Origin: Bacillota bacterium
GTDB taxonomy: Bacteria > Bacillota > Clostridia > Acetivibrionales > DSM-1351
Direction: 5' to 3'
Assembly (NCBI GenBank): GCA_023400235.1
Contig: JAEXFI010000048.1
Location: 1 to 64,000 of the forward strand
DNA: 64,000 bases
Shown: one piece after another, positions 25,364 through 34,292 of the stretch
Numbering within the stretch: the stretch's first letter is position 1
Layout: every line of letters starts with the position of its first letter
Translations under genes and position numbers: made by a program
Notes under the pieces: generated by a model
What the model was told of the DNA's origin: nothing
What the model saw: the letters and a program-made list of their open reading frames with translations, nothing else
Database searches by the model: none

Positions 25364-25461
25364 GTTGAAAGAAACTTTAAAACGGATAAAAATAGGGCAC
25401 CGATTCCATGCCATAGCTTTCATGGGGTTTTGTGCAAGATGAGGGCATGGAAATAAATATG
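25364..25461 (+). repeat. Short-form structured repeat, copy 3 (orphan)
   Basis: Same family as 3753-3852, in plus-strand sense, with the TCCATG/CATGGA-type hairpin and the end GAGGGCATGGAAATAAAT-ATG. Here the terminal ATG opens only four codons before TAA, so no gene follows; it may be the remnant leader of a lost gene or a free-standing copy. Confidence 0.65.
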
Positions 25462-25541
25462 AGACCACAGTAAATTCAGCATATTTATACCTTTCTAAAC
25501 TTCTGACTGTTTATATCAAGAACCTCTTTAAAATGATTTTA

Positions 25542-26705
25542 TTACTGTAAAAAGTGAATTTTAAGAGTTCCGTCCTCATATTTTGCTCCATCTATATTCA
25601 AGGAATGGAGCTTTGCCGGCAGTACCAGACACCTCCTCTCATTTTTAACCGCAATGGTGATTTCATCACCTTTCTGAGAGAGCTTCAGTTCCCGCTTATC
25701 CACAAAGGGCATATTCACCAGCAGCAGATAACCGTCTGCTGCCTTTTCCACAGAAAATATCTTTTGAGCAGCCAGAATTTTTTCAGGAGCGGCATCACCA
25801 TAAAGCTTCCTGCCAATGTCACTTAAAATCTGGATTTTTCTTAATTCCTTGTCCAGCAATTCCAGCTTGAAAACAGGAATACCTTTAAAACCCTCCAGGA
25901 TCTCCTGTATGCCTTCTCCCTGTATTGTCTCCCACTTCTGAAAATAGCCGCCTAAGGATGCCTGAGGAAAAATCTTGTTTATAATTATTCCATCCACATT
26001 ATAATCAAAGAGATGAAGATAGGAAAAGCTTCTTTTGGCCTCCTTTATTACTATTTTTTCTGGTGTGGTTACTATCCTTATACTTACGCTTTGCTTATTC
26101 TGAAGCAGCTTATGAAGCTGGTCTATTCTGTTGTAGAGGCGTTCAATATCGTCAAAGGTCTCTTCGGACGGCACCGGTATCTTGAGGGTTGCCTGAATAA
26201 CCGGCCTGGCCAGTCTTGCTCCCTTTCGTTTAATGGGAAACAGCTTCTCCATCCACCATTTGAACAAATCCGGAAATTTCAGCAAGGACATGGTTTCGCC
26301 GGTAGGTGCACAATCCACTATGAGCACATCATATTCACCTTCATCATGGATATCCTTTATCCGCAAAAGTGACATCAGCTCGTCAAAGCCTGGAAATACA
26401 AGCAGTTCTTCTGCTTCAACAGTCTTTTCCGACTTGAGCACCATGAGCTTTTCAATATATGCCCTTATGTTCCCCCAGGATTTCTCATTTTCCATAACCG
26501 GGTCAATTTCCATTGCATATAGATTGCTGCTTATTTCAACAGGCTCGTTTGACAGCTTTATATCAAAGGCGTCCCCAAGGCTGTGGGCCATATCGGTGCT
26601 CATAATCAACACCCTTTTCCCACCTGAGGCAATTTTACAGGCTGTAGCCGCAGCAATGCTGGTTTTCCCCACTCCGCCCTTGCCGGTATATAATATTATC
26701 CTCAT
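25542..26705 (-). CDS. ArsA/Get3-family ATPase, copy 1
   Basis: A 387-aa deviant Walker A ATPase: GKGGVGKTS at residues 8-16, switch I STDMAHSLGDAF, and VDCAPTGETMSLLKFP (switch II). The middle is helical, and the last ~90 residues form a beta-rich, HSP20-like domain seen at the end of many ArsA-like proteins (KGDEITIAVKNERR, then KYEDGTLKIHF). Eukaryotic Get3 targets tail-anchored membrane proteins and ArsA energises the arsenite pump; bacterial single-domain copies like this are mostly uncharacterised. The arsenite-binding Cys set of ArsA is not evident, and no arsB or arsenate genes are nearby. AAAGGAG precedes the ATG. It follows an 87-aa gene and a second, related ATPase. Confidence 0.88.
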   Translation of the reverse strand: MRIILYTGKGGVGKTSIAAATACKIASGGKRVLIMSTDMAHSLGDAFDIKLSNEPVEISSNLYAMEIDPVMENEKSWGNIRAYIEKLMVLKSEKTVEAEELLVFPGFDELMSLLRIKDIHDEGEYDVLIVDCAPTGETMSLLKFPDLFKWWMEKLFPIKRKGARLARPVIQATLKIPVPSEETFDDIERLYNRIDQLHKLLQNKQSVSIRIVTTPEKIVIKEAKRSFSYLHLFDYNVDGIIINKIFPQASLGGYFQKWETIQGEGIQEILEGFKGIPVFKLELLDKELRKIQILSDIGRKLYGDAAPEKILAAQKIFSVEKAADGYLLLVNMPFVDKRELKLSQKGDEITIAVKNERRCLVLPAKLHSLNIDGAKYEDGTLKIHFLQ

Positions 26706-26829
26706 AAAAATTACTCCTTTAACTCTGAATTATATAAGCATTTTCAATCTTTACCAAAGTCAATACGCTTAAACCCTTTGCCTTCCAAAAGTCAACAAGA
26801 CGGCTCTGGAGTATAATTAACATAAATAA

Positions 26830-27093
26830 CTAGCTAAAATCCACCTGGACCTTCCTGACCGTTTTTTTTTCAGCAAATTGCGAGTCGGCCCGGGAGGGTT
26901 CCTCCTGCTGCTTACTACCCGGCCTTATCAAGCCTTCGGCCATTAAATCAAATGCAATATCCTTTATTAAACAGCCTGCATCTCTTTCAAAGCTCTCAAG
27001 CCTGTTTTTCATGTTCTCCGGCAGTATTTCCTTTAAGGCTTCATACCTTAACATCTCAGCTTTCACCAGCTTTTTTACAAATTCTCCGTTCAT
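26830..27093 (-). CDS. 87-aa uncharacterised protein between two ArsA-like ATPases
   Basis: A small protein with a helical N-terminal two-thirds (VKKLVKAEMLRYEALKEILPENMKNRLESFERDAG) and a polar, disordered C-terminal tail ending VRKVQVDFS. The start has AAGGAGG eight bases upstream. It lies between two ArsA/Get3 genes in the same direction, which suggests an accessory or adaptor subunit of that pair. The family is not recognised, and no metal-binding motif is present beyond a single Cys. Confidence 0.75.
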   Translation of the reverse strand: MNGEFVKKLVKAEMLRYEALKEILPENMKNRLESFERDAGCLIKDIAFDLMAEGLIRPGSKQQEEPSRADSQFAEKKTVRKVQVDFS

Positions 27094-27171
27094 ATTCGCC
27101 TCCTTCAGCTCCTTTGAGCTACCTGGATCCTATGGGCCATCTATCAGCCGTACGGGCACAAATCGGGTTTC

Positions 27172-28338
27172 TCACTCAAACTGAATGCTCAGAACCCCTT
27201 CATTCAACCGGGCTGTTGTCATACTGTATTTTCTCAGGGTATTTGGAATTGGTATATTTCTTTTGAAATTTCCTATTTTGATTATGATTTCAGTTCCCGA
27301 TTCAAATAAATCCAAAGCCCCTTTCTCGGCCAAGGGCACATATACGTCAAGCCTGTAGCCTTTTTCTGTCTTTGTGAAGGTTTCATTTAAGGTAGTTTTG
27401 AGCACCTTGAATATATTTTCATCTGCAAGAGAATCACACACTATCCTTTGAAGGCCCTCAACTCCACTGATATCGGTTTCGTACCACTTAATCCTGTACA
27501 CTGGGATATTTGCGAAAACTGCCTCTATTTCCTCCAGGCAGCCCTTCTGAATCAGCTTCCAGCTGTCAAAAAAACTGTTGTCTGCAGCCCCGGGTATGAT
27601 TCTGTTGATATACAGGCCATCTACATTGAAATTATAAAGGTTAAGGTACATATAATTTCTCTTTGTTTCCTCCACAACCATTTTTTCAGGAATGGTAACC
27701 AGTCTTATGCTTGAGATATCTCTTTCCTTTAGCAGCGCCTGAAGCTGCCCCAGCTTAACATACAGTCTTTCAATGTCATTCATTGCCCTGTCATCGGGCA
27801 TTTCAAGCTTAAAGGCAGCTTTTGAAACAGGCCTCAGAACCTTCATGGCCACCTTGCCGATAGGAAATAATTTTTCCATATACCAGGAAAACAGCTCAGG
27901 AAATTTCAGCAGCGCCAGGGTTTCCCCCGTAGGTGCACAGTCAACTACTATGAGTTCGTAACAGCCTGCTTCATACAGCTCTTTGATTTTCAGCAGTGAA
28001 AAGAGTTCCTCAATCCCCGGAAAAACAACAATATCGTCAAAAACCTGGCTGTCCTTGGGATCTTCAAAAGTAAGCATGTTCTTAAAGGTTTTTGCAATGG
28101 TTCCATAATATCTTTCCATTTCATAGTTAGGGTCAATTTCAAGTCCATGAAGATTTTCCACAATCTCAGCAGGCTCCTCCTTCAGTTCCTTCATAAACAG
28201 GTCACTTAAATTGTGAGCCATGTCGGTGCTTACAATAAGTGTTTTTCTGCCCTCTCCTGCAGCCTTGACGGCATGTGCCGCGGCAAGGCTGGTCTTTCCG
28301 ACTCCGCCCTTGCCGGTAAATATCAATATTCTCCCCAT
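27172..28338 (-). CDS. ArsA/Get3-family ATPase, copy 2
   Basis: A 388-aa paralogue of the ATPase at 25542-26705. It shows GKGGVGKTSLAAAHAVK, STDMAHNLSDLFMKEL, VDCAPTGETLALLKFPELFSWYMEKLFP and a C-terminal HSP20-like domain (SGTEIIIKIGNFKR...NEGVLSIQFE). The ATG at 28338 is chosen because GGAGG is five bases upstream; in-frame ATGs at 28398 and 28350 lack good sites. It is the first gene of the ArsA - 87 aa - ArsA unit. An 8+8 bp dyad at 28405-28427 in its promoter region matches one at the start of the MarR gene upstream. Two paralogous halves could form a heterodimer, as the two halves of ArsA do; this is inference. Confidence 0.88.
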   Translation of the reverse strand: MGRILIFTGKGGVGKTSLAAAHAVKAAGEGRKTLIVSTDMAHNLSDLFMKELKEEPAEIVENLHGLEIDPNYEMERYYGTIAKTFKNMLTFEDPKDSQVFDDIVVFPGIEELFSLLKIKELYEAGCYELIVVDCAPTGETLALLKFPELFSWYMEKLFPIGKVAMKVLRPVSKAAFKLEMPDDRAMNDIERLYVKLGQLQALLKERDISSIRLVTIPEKMVVEETKRNYMYLNLYNFNVDGLYINRIIPGAADNSFFDSWKLIQKGCLEEIEAVFANIPVYRIKWYETDISGVEGLQRIVCDSLADENIFKVLKTTLNETFTKTEKGYRLDVYVPLAEKGALDLFESGTEIIIKIGNFKRNIPIPNTLRKYSMTTARLNEGVLSIQFE

Positions 28339-28404
28339 AATATCCTCCATTCTTAATTCCTTATAATGTACAAATACTTCCACTGCATTTATATTCATAC
28401 TCGG

Positions 28405-28427
28405 AATAGTTCTTATCTCGAACTATT
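28405..28427 (-). promoter_or_regulatory. MarR-type operator before the ArsA-like operon
   Basis: Perfect 8+8 bp dyad AATAGTTC-N7-GAACTATT, 66 bases before the ArsA-like start. The same sequence with two or three changes is at 29006-29028, at the front of the MarR gene. Confidence 0.65.
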
Positions 28428-28492
28428 TTTGTAAAAAAATATTCATAATATAAATTACAACTGAAACTTTCGCCTTGCAGACGAATATGAAA

Positions 28493-29035
28493 TCACTCTA
28501 TAGTTATCCTCTTCACTCTTTTACCGGCAGCCTCAGCCTGAGTTTCTAAGGGCTTCCCTTTTTTCAGCACAGTCATAACCTTTTGCAATATGTTCAGTGC
28601 GCAACCCTTTTCCTCTTGGGTCAATGCATTATAAAGCTCTCTGAAATAGTTGGCAAACAACTCCTTCTCTTCTGCAATAAAGGCCAGAGCAGCAGGTGTA
28701 AGCACTATGTTAACCATTCTTCTGTCCTCGCTGCCTCTTAACCTCTCAACCATATTCTTTTTTTCCAGCCTTCCCACAACCCCGGTGACGGTATTAAGCG
28801 GTGCGCATATATACTCCGATAGCTCAGTCATGTTTGCGGTCTTCCTTTTGTAAAGGTACAGGAGTACAAGCAGCTCATTCTTGGAATAGTCCAAAAAGGC
28901 AGTACTCCAACTGTCCGGAAAGAACAGGAACTTGAATTGATCTATATAATCAAAAATTATTGTTTCAAAGTCAATCTCCTTATAAGAAATTGCTAAGCAC
29001 CTCCAAATAGTTCTTGTGTCGAAGTATATTTTCAT
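28493..29035 (-). CDS. MarR-family transcriptional regulator
   Basis: About 160-180 aa. A winged helix of the MarR family is clear: SKNELLVLLYLYKRKTANMTELSEYICAPLNTVTGVVGRLEKKNMVERLRGSEDRRMVNIVLT. MarR proteins are usually local repressors released by a small ligand. A dyad shared with the ArsA-like promoter overlaps the 5' end, so it may control itself and the neighbouring operon. The start is uncertain: the ATG at 29035 has only a weak ribosome site and precedes the dyad, while GGAGGTG lies 25-30 bases further in, before an in-frame ATT at 28988-28990. The protein core would begin near residue 16-22 of the longest form. Confidence 0.82.
   Translation of the reverse strand: MKIYFDTRTIWRCLAISYKEIDFETIIFDYIDQFKFLFFPDSWSTAFLDYSKNELLVLLYLYKRKTANMTELSEYICAPLNTVTGVVGRLEKKNMVERLRGSEDRRMVNIVLTPAALAFIAEEKELFANYFRELYNALTQEEKGCALNILQKVMTVLKKGKPLETQAEAAGKRVKRITIE
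29006..29028 (-). promoter_or_regulatory. Second MarR-type dyad at the marR 5' end
   Basis: AATAGTTC-TTGTGTC-GAAGTATA: the left half and spacer closely match 28405-28427, the right half has two changes. It falls inside the longest possible MarR reading frame, which suggests that the true start is downstream of it. Confidence 0.5.
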
Positions 29036-29066
29036 TCTATACCCGAAGCATAATTTTTGTCAATTA

Positions 29067-30953
29067 TTATTTTTTCAAATCATAATAACAGGTTCGGTTC
29101 CCGTCCAGGAGGTCCTTATAAATCAACTTTCCATCTGTTATTTCAAACTTAAGGGTATACACGGAATCAATAGGCTGAACAAGCCGCTCCTTTTCCTTAT
29201 AAACATTCAATCGGTGCTGGTTGTCCAGAAAATATACGTCCCCGTTGTAATAAGAACAGGACAGCCCCCGATCTATCCCATTGGCCAGAACTGTCTCACT
29301 TCCTTTACTCCTGTCTATTCTGACAAGAGTTGAGTGCCTTTTATAGTAAATGTAATTACTGTTTAGAAAAAAGCAGTTTACCGGTTTATATATTTCCTGC
29401 GTTATATTTTCAATTCGGTCTTTGCGGGAAAATGCTCCGAAAAAGTCTTCAGTGTTCTCCTTTACGCTGTTATATACCAGATTCTCACTGAAATCCTGTA
29501 AATCTATACCGTATATGCGTATACCCTCAAGTCCCCTTTCAATCTCAAGGTAATAGCACCAGCCGTCCCTTACAAAAATATTTAAGATTTTTCTCTCTTT
29601 TTTCAGCGGATCCCTGGTGAGCAATACCTTCTCACCTGATTTATCCTTTTCCGCGAATATATTCCCGCTCTCAACATCAAGACTTATGGAATAGTCCTCT
29701 GTCTCACCGTAATTTTGCTGTCCCTCATAGTTGCAGGTATAGCTGTCCTGACTCCGGCCCTTCTCACTGCAGCCCGTCATAAGAACCAGTGCTGCAAACA
29801 GTATGCACAGCATTTTATATAAATGAACCCCCGCTCTGCGCCTAAGGCTGTACCCCGAAAACCTCTTGATGCCGTACAGAAAAAGTATTGCCGTTTCTGT
29901 AACATACCCAGCCAGTAAAATAGGGTAAATTCCTTTGTCCACTCTCTGAAATTTTACCATTTGCTGTATTGTCCCACTGTGGCTATACCCTGCAGTATAG
30001 GAGGTCCCCCACAAATATCCGGTTCCTGACAAAAGCCCTGAGGGCAAAGGTAAATAATACAGTATGGATGTTCCCTGAAACAGTACATATGGTATGAAAA
30101 CCAGCACACTGCAAGCAAACAGGGTAACAACAGTCCTTTTAAACAGGATGCCTGCCACAGCTATGAGCATAACCAGCAGTGCAGCTCCCAGTACACGATT
30201 TAAACCCATCATAAGCAAAGCCTGGCGGAGTGAAATATCGTATTGGCTTTCCTTAAAAAACTCAAGACTTTTAAGAGGGTAATCGCCGTTTTTCAAGCCC
30301 ACCATACCATTTATACATGTATAATCTGCGAATGAAAACAGGACGGCTAAAAATACCCCTAATATAAGTCCGCTTAACAGCTTGTATAGTGCAGTACCGT
30401 ATTTCCCCCTTTTGCTTGATAAAATCAAAGCCTCCATACCGCTTTCATATTCGTTGCAAAATAAAGGCGTCAAAACCAGAATCAAGCACAAAATAAGGAA
30501 AATATCCACCGAGGTATGGCCCAGCAGGCTGTTCCAGCCCCTGGTATCCATGATATAACGCTCCGTGGGAGCTTCCCTTGCATATATATACTGTTTATAT
30601 ACTATTTCAAATACCTCTCTGTTTTTTTCTCTCTCAAAATCCAACACACTCAAGTCTTTATATTGGCTTTTACTAATTATGCCTGACTGCAATTGCCTGG
30701 ATAATTCCTCCAGGTGTTCCGTGGCATGGATTACGGCTGAATATTCAGCCTCTATTTTTCTTTGCTTTTCATCGGTAAGCCCGCCTTTGAACAAGCCCAG
30801 ACAGTAGGCATAGCCCTTGGGATTCAAATCAATTGCATACTGGGAGTCATAGCCTGCAGAGATTGTAAAAAAGAACTTAAGTCCAAGCATTAGGATTATT
30901 AATATTAGTCCCTTCTGCTTAAACAGGGTTTTCTTCCATTCAAAAAATATCAC
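29067..30953 (-). CDS. ABC-2 permease fused to a lipoprotein-like beta-propeller domain
   Basis: A 628-aa protein in two parts. Residues 1-~375 are an ABC-2 type permease: one N-terminal helix, a ~110-residue extracytoplasmic loop, then five or six helices, with NEYESGMEALILSSKRGKYG resembling the partner permease. At about 380-400 comes KMLCILFAALVLMTGCSEKG, which looks exactly like a lipoprotein signal with lipobox LMTGC. The rest (~400-628) is a beta-rich, probably extracytoplasmic domain with YYLEIERGLEGIRIYGIDL-type blades (DUF5050-like). It looks like the fusion of a permease and a lipoprotein gene, or two proteins made from one frame by internal initiation. GTG start overlapping the previous stop (GTGA). 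Confidence 0.8.
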   Translation of the reverse strand: MIFFEWKKTLFKQKGLILIILMLGLKFFFTISAGYDSQYAIDLNPKGYAYCLGLFKGGLTDEKQRKIEAEYSAVIHATEHLEELSRQLQSGIISKSQYKDLSVLDFEREKNREVFEIVYKQYIYAREAPTERYIMDTRGWNSLLGHTSVDIFLILCLILVLTPLFCNEYESGMEALILSSKRGKYGTALYKLLSGLILGVFLAVLFSFADYTCINGMVGLKNGDYPLKSLEFFKESQYDISLRQALLMMGLNRVLGAALLVMLIAVAGILFKRTVVTLFACSVLVFIPYVLFQGTSILYYLPLPSGLLSGTGYLWGTSYTAGYSHSGTIQQMVKFQRVDKGIYPILLAGYVTETAILFLYGIKRFSGYSLRRRAGVHLYKMLCILFAALVLMTGCSEKGRSQDSYTCNYEGQQNYGETEDYSISLDVESGNIFAEKDKSGEKVLLTRDPLKKERKILNIFVRDGWCYYLEIERGLEGIRIYGIDLQDFSENLVYNSVKENTEDFFGAFSRKDRIENITQEIYKPVNCFFLNSNYIYYKRHSTLVRIDRSKGSETVLANGIDRGLSCSYYNGDVYFLDNQHRLNVYKEKERLVQPIDSVYTLKFEITDGKLIYKDLLDGNRTCYYDLKK

Positions 30954-32212
30954 TTAGCCACCCCCTGTCTCAGGATGAATTTAATACCTGATATGTATGC
31001 GGACCTCCGGACAAGGCCCAGGCATATTATGAGACAGAGCACGCAGGCAGACAGACCTTGTACAACCAGACATATGTGGGCTCTCAGTATGAATTTCTGT
31101 AGAATGTCTATTCCCAAAAGCTTTTCATAAAGTTCATTCCCCTTCAATAGTGTAAACGGGCTTATAAATGACAGTACAGCCTTCCCTGTTTCCACGGAGC
31201 CGTTAAATCCAGCAGCGTAAAGACTTCCCACCATAGTAATGGCACTTATCAGGTACGGATAAACCACCCGTTTGCATAAGGAGGAAAGCAAAAGAATAAA
31301 CATACCAAAAGAGATTAAGCCTGTAGTTTTTAACAGTTGTGTCACAAAATAAAAGGTGCCCAGGGAATAGCCCAGGGGGGTGTGCTGATATTTCTCTATT
31401 GCATAGACTGGCAGCTCTGCCCCGTTAAGGCCATACAGCAATTTGAAAAGCAATAGATTTAATACTGAAAAAATACTTACCAAAAAGATGACATACACCA
31501 TTGAAGATAGCACCTTTGCTGCGTTTACATATTTCTTGCCCTGCCTGGTTGACAGTATCAGGCCCTGCATATTTGCTTCCTTCTCACTGGTAAAGACAGG
31601 CACCAGGCCAAGAATTATCAGAAGTAATATTATCAGGTCAGAAAAATTATAATCAAAGAGCACTTCCCAAGGCTTGGTATCATAAAAAAGCCCTATGCTT
31701 CTATTCTTGTAGTTTACGGCAATAAATTGGTTTTTAGCTTTTTCATAAGGATTGCCATATTTATCGTAAAACATGATATTAGCTTGCGCCTGCTTCACTA
31801 TCTCTTCATTATTCACAGTATAGGTTGAAAGATACTTCATTGGAACATAAAAATACTTATTGACCATTACATAGTCGCTCCAGAAATAGCCTGTATGAGT
31901 GTTTGCCTGATAGTCCTTACTGTAGGTATCATCACTTATTATTGAAGCCACACGTTTATTCTCCTCCACCACATACCTGGCTTTGGCAGTTGTCAGCTTC
32001 CCGTCGAGCTTTTTATGCATGGTTTTATAGAAGTCCCACCTCACCTGCGTCTGACGGGTATGGGGCATAAAATAACCGGTATTGTCAAGTCCTGACACAT
32101 ACTGGTTATATATGAAGTACACATTAATGCTAAATAGCACAAAGGTGGCTATTAAAAGGTATCTACGGATAAAATTCTTTCTTAGCTCAAAAAATACAAG
32201 TCTGTATATCAT
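30950..32212 (-). CDS. ABC-2 type permease
   Basis: A 420-aa membrane protein. It has a helix at residues ~17-35, a ~140-residue extracytoplasmic region and six C-terminal helices. SEKEANMQGLILSTRQGKKYVNAAKVLSS mirrors the equivalent segment of the fused permease that follows, so the two probably form a heterodimer around the ATPase encoded upstream. Its stop overlaps the GTG of the next gene by four bases. Such ABC-2 systems export or protect against peptides or move lipids; the substrate here is not known. Confidence 0.82.
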   Translation of the reverse strand: MIYRLVFFELRKNFIRRYLLIATFVLFSINVYFIYNQYVSGLDNTGYFMPHTRQTQVRWDFYKTMHKKLDGKLTTAKARYVVEENKRVASIISDDTYSKDYQANTHTGYFWSDYVMVNKYFYVPMKYLSTYTVNNEEIVKQAQANIMFYDKYGNPYEKAKNQFIAVNYKNRSIGLFYDTKPWEVLFDYNFSDLIILLLIILGLVPVFTSEKEANMQGLILSTRQGKKYVNAAKVLSSMVYVIFLVSIFSVLNLLLFKLLYGLNGAELPVYAIEKYQHTPLGYSLGTFYFVTQLLKTTGLISFGMFILLLSSLCKRVVYPYLISAITMVGSLYAAGFNGSVETGKAVLSFISPFTLLKGNELYEKLLGIDILQKFILRAHICLVVQGLSACVLCLIICLGLVRRSAYISGIKFILRQGVAK

Positions 32213-32223
32213 ACCGGCATCCT

Positions 32224-33087
32224 CTATGCTTCTCTGAAAACAGATAGAAATACATCCTCAAGGCATGGCTCTACAACTGCCGCCTGTACTTCCGGGCTAT
32301 TTTCACAAATAATCCGCAGCATATATTCCCTCTCGTTGCGTTTTATATTCACAACATTGTAGCCCTCTGTCCAAGCTGTCAGCTTTTCTTCTGAAACAGG
32401 TGCCTGCCAAACTTTCCCCTGCATGCTCTCACAGAGTTTATCCGGCGTACCCTGCATTACCAGCTTTCCTTTTTTCAGAATCAATACTTCCTTGGCTATA
32501 TATTCTATATCCGACACTATATGCGTTGCCAAAAAGATAGTTTTATTTTTTGAGAGTCTTGAAACAATGTTTCGAAAGCGTATTCTTTCGGCTGGGTCCA
32601 GCCCGGCTGTGGGTTCATCCAGAATAAGGATATCCGGTCTGTTTATTATGGCCTGTGCTATGCCAAGCCGCTGGCGCATACCACCCGATAGCTGGAATAT
32701 CTTCTTATCACAGGCAGAAGTCAGATTCACCAACTCCAATACCTCCTCTATCCTGCCCTTTGTCTGCTTACCCGGAATATTCTTCAAGGCACACATATAC
32801 TCCAGAAATTCAAGTATTTTAAAATTTTTATAAAAAACAGGGTATTGACACAGATATCCTATCCTATCAAGATAATCTGTTCCCATTTGTCTCACGTCAA
32901 TATCCTCCAAAAGAATCCTTCCACGGTCAGCCCTCAGGATTCCTGTCAATATGCTTATAAGTGTGGTCTTTCCTGAACCATTTGGCCCCAGAAGTCCAAA
33001 AACACCTTCTGTAAGCTCAGTACTGAAATCGTCCAATACACACTGCTTACCGTAACACTTCGTCACACCTTCAAAGCGCAGCTTCAT
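32224..33087 (-). CDS. ABC transporter ATPase (BcrA/NatA type)
   Basis: A 287-aa ATPase with Walker A GPNGSGKTT, Q-loop CQYPVFYKN, signature LSGGMRQR, Walker B ILILDEPTAGLD and H-loop ATHI (Ile replaces the usual Asp after His). It ends with an ~80-residue tail typical of ABC-2 exporters of the bacitracin/lantibiotic self-protection type. Its ATG follows directly on the stop of the lipoprotein gene (TAAATG). It would power the permease pair at 29067-32212. Confidence 0.9.
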   Translation of the reverse strand: MKLRFEGVTKCYGKQCVLDDFSTELTEGVFGLLGPNGSGKTTLISILTGILRADRGRILLEDIDVRQMGTDYLDRIGYLCQYPVFYKNFKILEFLEYMCALKNIPGKQTKGRIEEVLELVNLTSACDKKIFQLSGGMRQRLGIAQAIINRPDILILDEPTAGLDPAERIRFRNIVSRLSKNKTIFLATHIVSDIEYIAKEVLILKKGKLVMQGTPDKLCESMQGKVWQAPVSEEKLTAWTEGYNVVNIKRNEREYMLRIICENSPEVQAAVVEPCLEDVFLSVFREA

Positions 33088-34275
33088 TTATTTGCCCTCA
33101 CAAGTAAAATAATAATATGCCAGCTTACCGTGTTCACCGGCACAAATGAGGAGATACCTGTTGGATTCGCCTGTATATTCCAGTTGAAAAGCATCGGCCC
33201 CAGTTTTTATGCTCTCTTCCTTCAGCACTTCTCCTGTAACCAGTTTGTATTGGCGAATTCTATACCTGCCTGTACCTGCTTTCTTCACGGCTATAAGGTA
33301 TTTCCCGTCTTCAGATACCCTGGCCATTGTGCTTTCTGTGCCATCCACCTTCATGGTAAAGGCCTTATGAGCAGTCAGATCAAGAAGGAGAATCCGACCG
33401 CTGGAAGTCTGGCTGCGAGCATCAACGTAATCACACAGCCAGGCATATTCCTTGTTCACGTGAATACTGCCGGGAGCATACTTTTTTTCAGTGTTCACTG
33501 TCATTTTTCCGTCCTCGGGGCTAAACCATCCGAAGATGCAGTCACCTTCATCTTCTTGACTGCTGCTGCCTGCAAACACTACATCGCTGTTCTTTGTAAA
33601 ACTCAGTTGTGAAAAACATATATTGTTGTTTTTTTCGTCATAAACTTTTTTCAGTTTTCCTGAAGGTATGTCAAAAATATAAAGCTGCTGGAGAAAACTC
33701 CATATTATCTTTTCACCATTTTGTGATACAGCAGTACCATGAATGTCCTTCAGCAAGGACTCCGGCATTATATCAGCCATATCCGTCTCTCTCATCTGCT
33801 TCAGTCCCGAATCAAATATCCTCAGTTTATATCCGGTTATTTTCCCTGGGTAGTTTATAAATTTAAGGCCGTTTACCACGCTGACCTCTACCGGTGTATC
33901 TGCATATGCTGCCAGAACCGCATAGCCTTGATTAAATTTTAATATGCTTTTGGCATAGCTGTTCTTTTCAAAATGAACGGAATTAATAAGCCTGTTTAAT
34001 TTTTTATCGGTTAAGGTCAAGCTATTCTTCTCATAGTCAAAGTCCACTGAAAAGAATGATTCGCTTTGTGTGTCAGCTGCTGTTCCGGGAGCTTTAAGTG
34101 CAGAGCCGCCTGCTTTATCATGAGACTTCCCGCCAATGGTGCTTGTAGCTTCCGATTCTCCCTTGGAAACATTTACAGCTGAAGTCCCTGTGGCGGTGTC
34201 CCTGTTGGAACAGGCACAGGTTATGTACACACTGAAGACCAGCAATATAATGATGATTGAATATTTTATCTTCAT
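33088..34275 (-). CDS. Lipoprotein with a beta-propeller-like domain
   Basis: A 395-aa lipoprotein: signal helix, then ITCACSNRD with a lipidation Cys at residue ~20 or 22, a Ser/Thr/Ala/Gly-rich linker of about 50 residues, then repeated beta-strand blocks (AVSQNGEKIIWSF, QLYIFDIPSGKLKKVY, MARVSEDGKYLIAVKK, RYRIRQYKLVTGEVL) typical of WD40/YncE-like propellers. It resembles in style the C-terminal domain fused to the permease. It is likely an extracytoplasmic sensor or binding partner of the ABC system. The family is not recognised. Confidence 0.75.
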   Translation of the reverse strand: MKIKYSIIIILLVFSVYITCACSNRDTATGTSAVNVSKGESEATSTIGGKSHDKAGGSALKAPGTAADTQSESFFSVDFDYEKNSLTLTDKKLNRLINSVHFEKNSYAKSILKFNQGYAVLAAYADTPVEVSVVNGLKFINYPGKITGYKLRIFDSGLKQMRETDMADIMPESLLKDIHGTAVSQNGEKIIWSFLQQLYIFDIPSGKLKKVYDEKNNNICFSQLSFTKNSDVVFAGSSSQEDEGDCIFGWFSPEDGKMTVNTEKKYAPGSIHVNKEYAWLCDYVDARSQTSSGRILLLDLTAHKAFTMKVDGTESTMARVSEDGKYLIAVKKAGTGRYRIRQYKLVTGEVLKEESIKTGADAFQLEYTGESNRYLLICAGEHGKLAYYYFTCEGK

Positions 34276-34292
34276 GACTGTATTTCTCCACT

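Larger units (their letters stand above)
25125..25541. other. 417-base intergenic region with two repeats
   Basis: Lies between the acetyltransferase-like gene and the first ArsA-like gene stop. Besides the two repeats (25161-25243, 25364-25461) it is AT-rich. I see no gene and no clear terminator for the ArsA-like gene that ends at 25542. Confidence 0.4.

Noticed and set aside
25542..28338. Arsenite resistance operon
   Set aside because: No arsB/acr3, arsC, arsD or ArsR-type gene is nearby and the ArsA metal-site cysteines are not evident.
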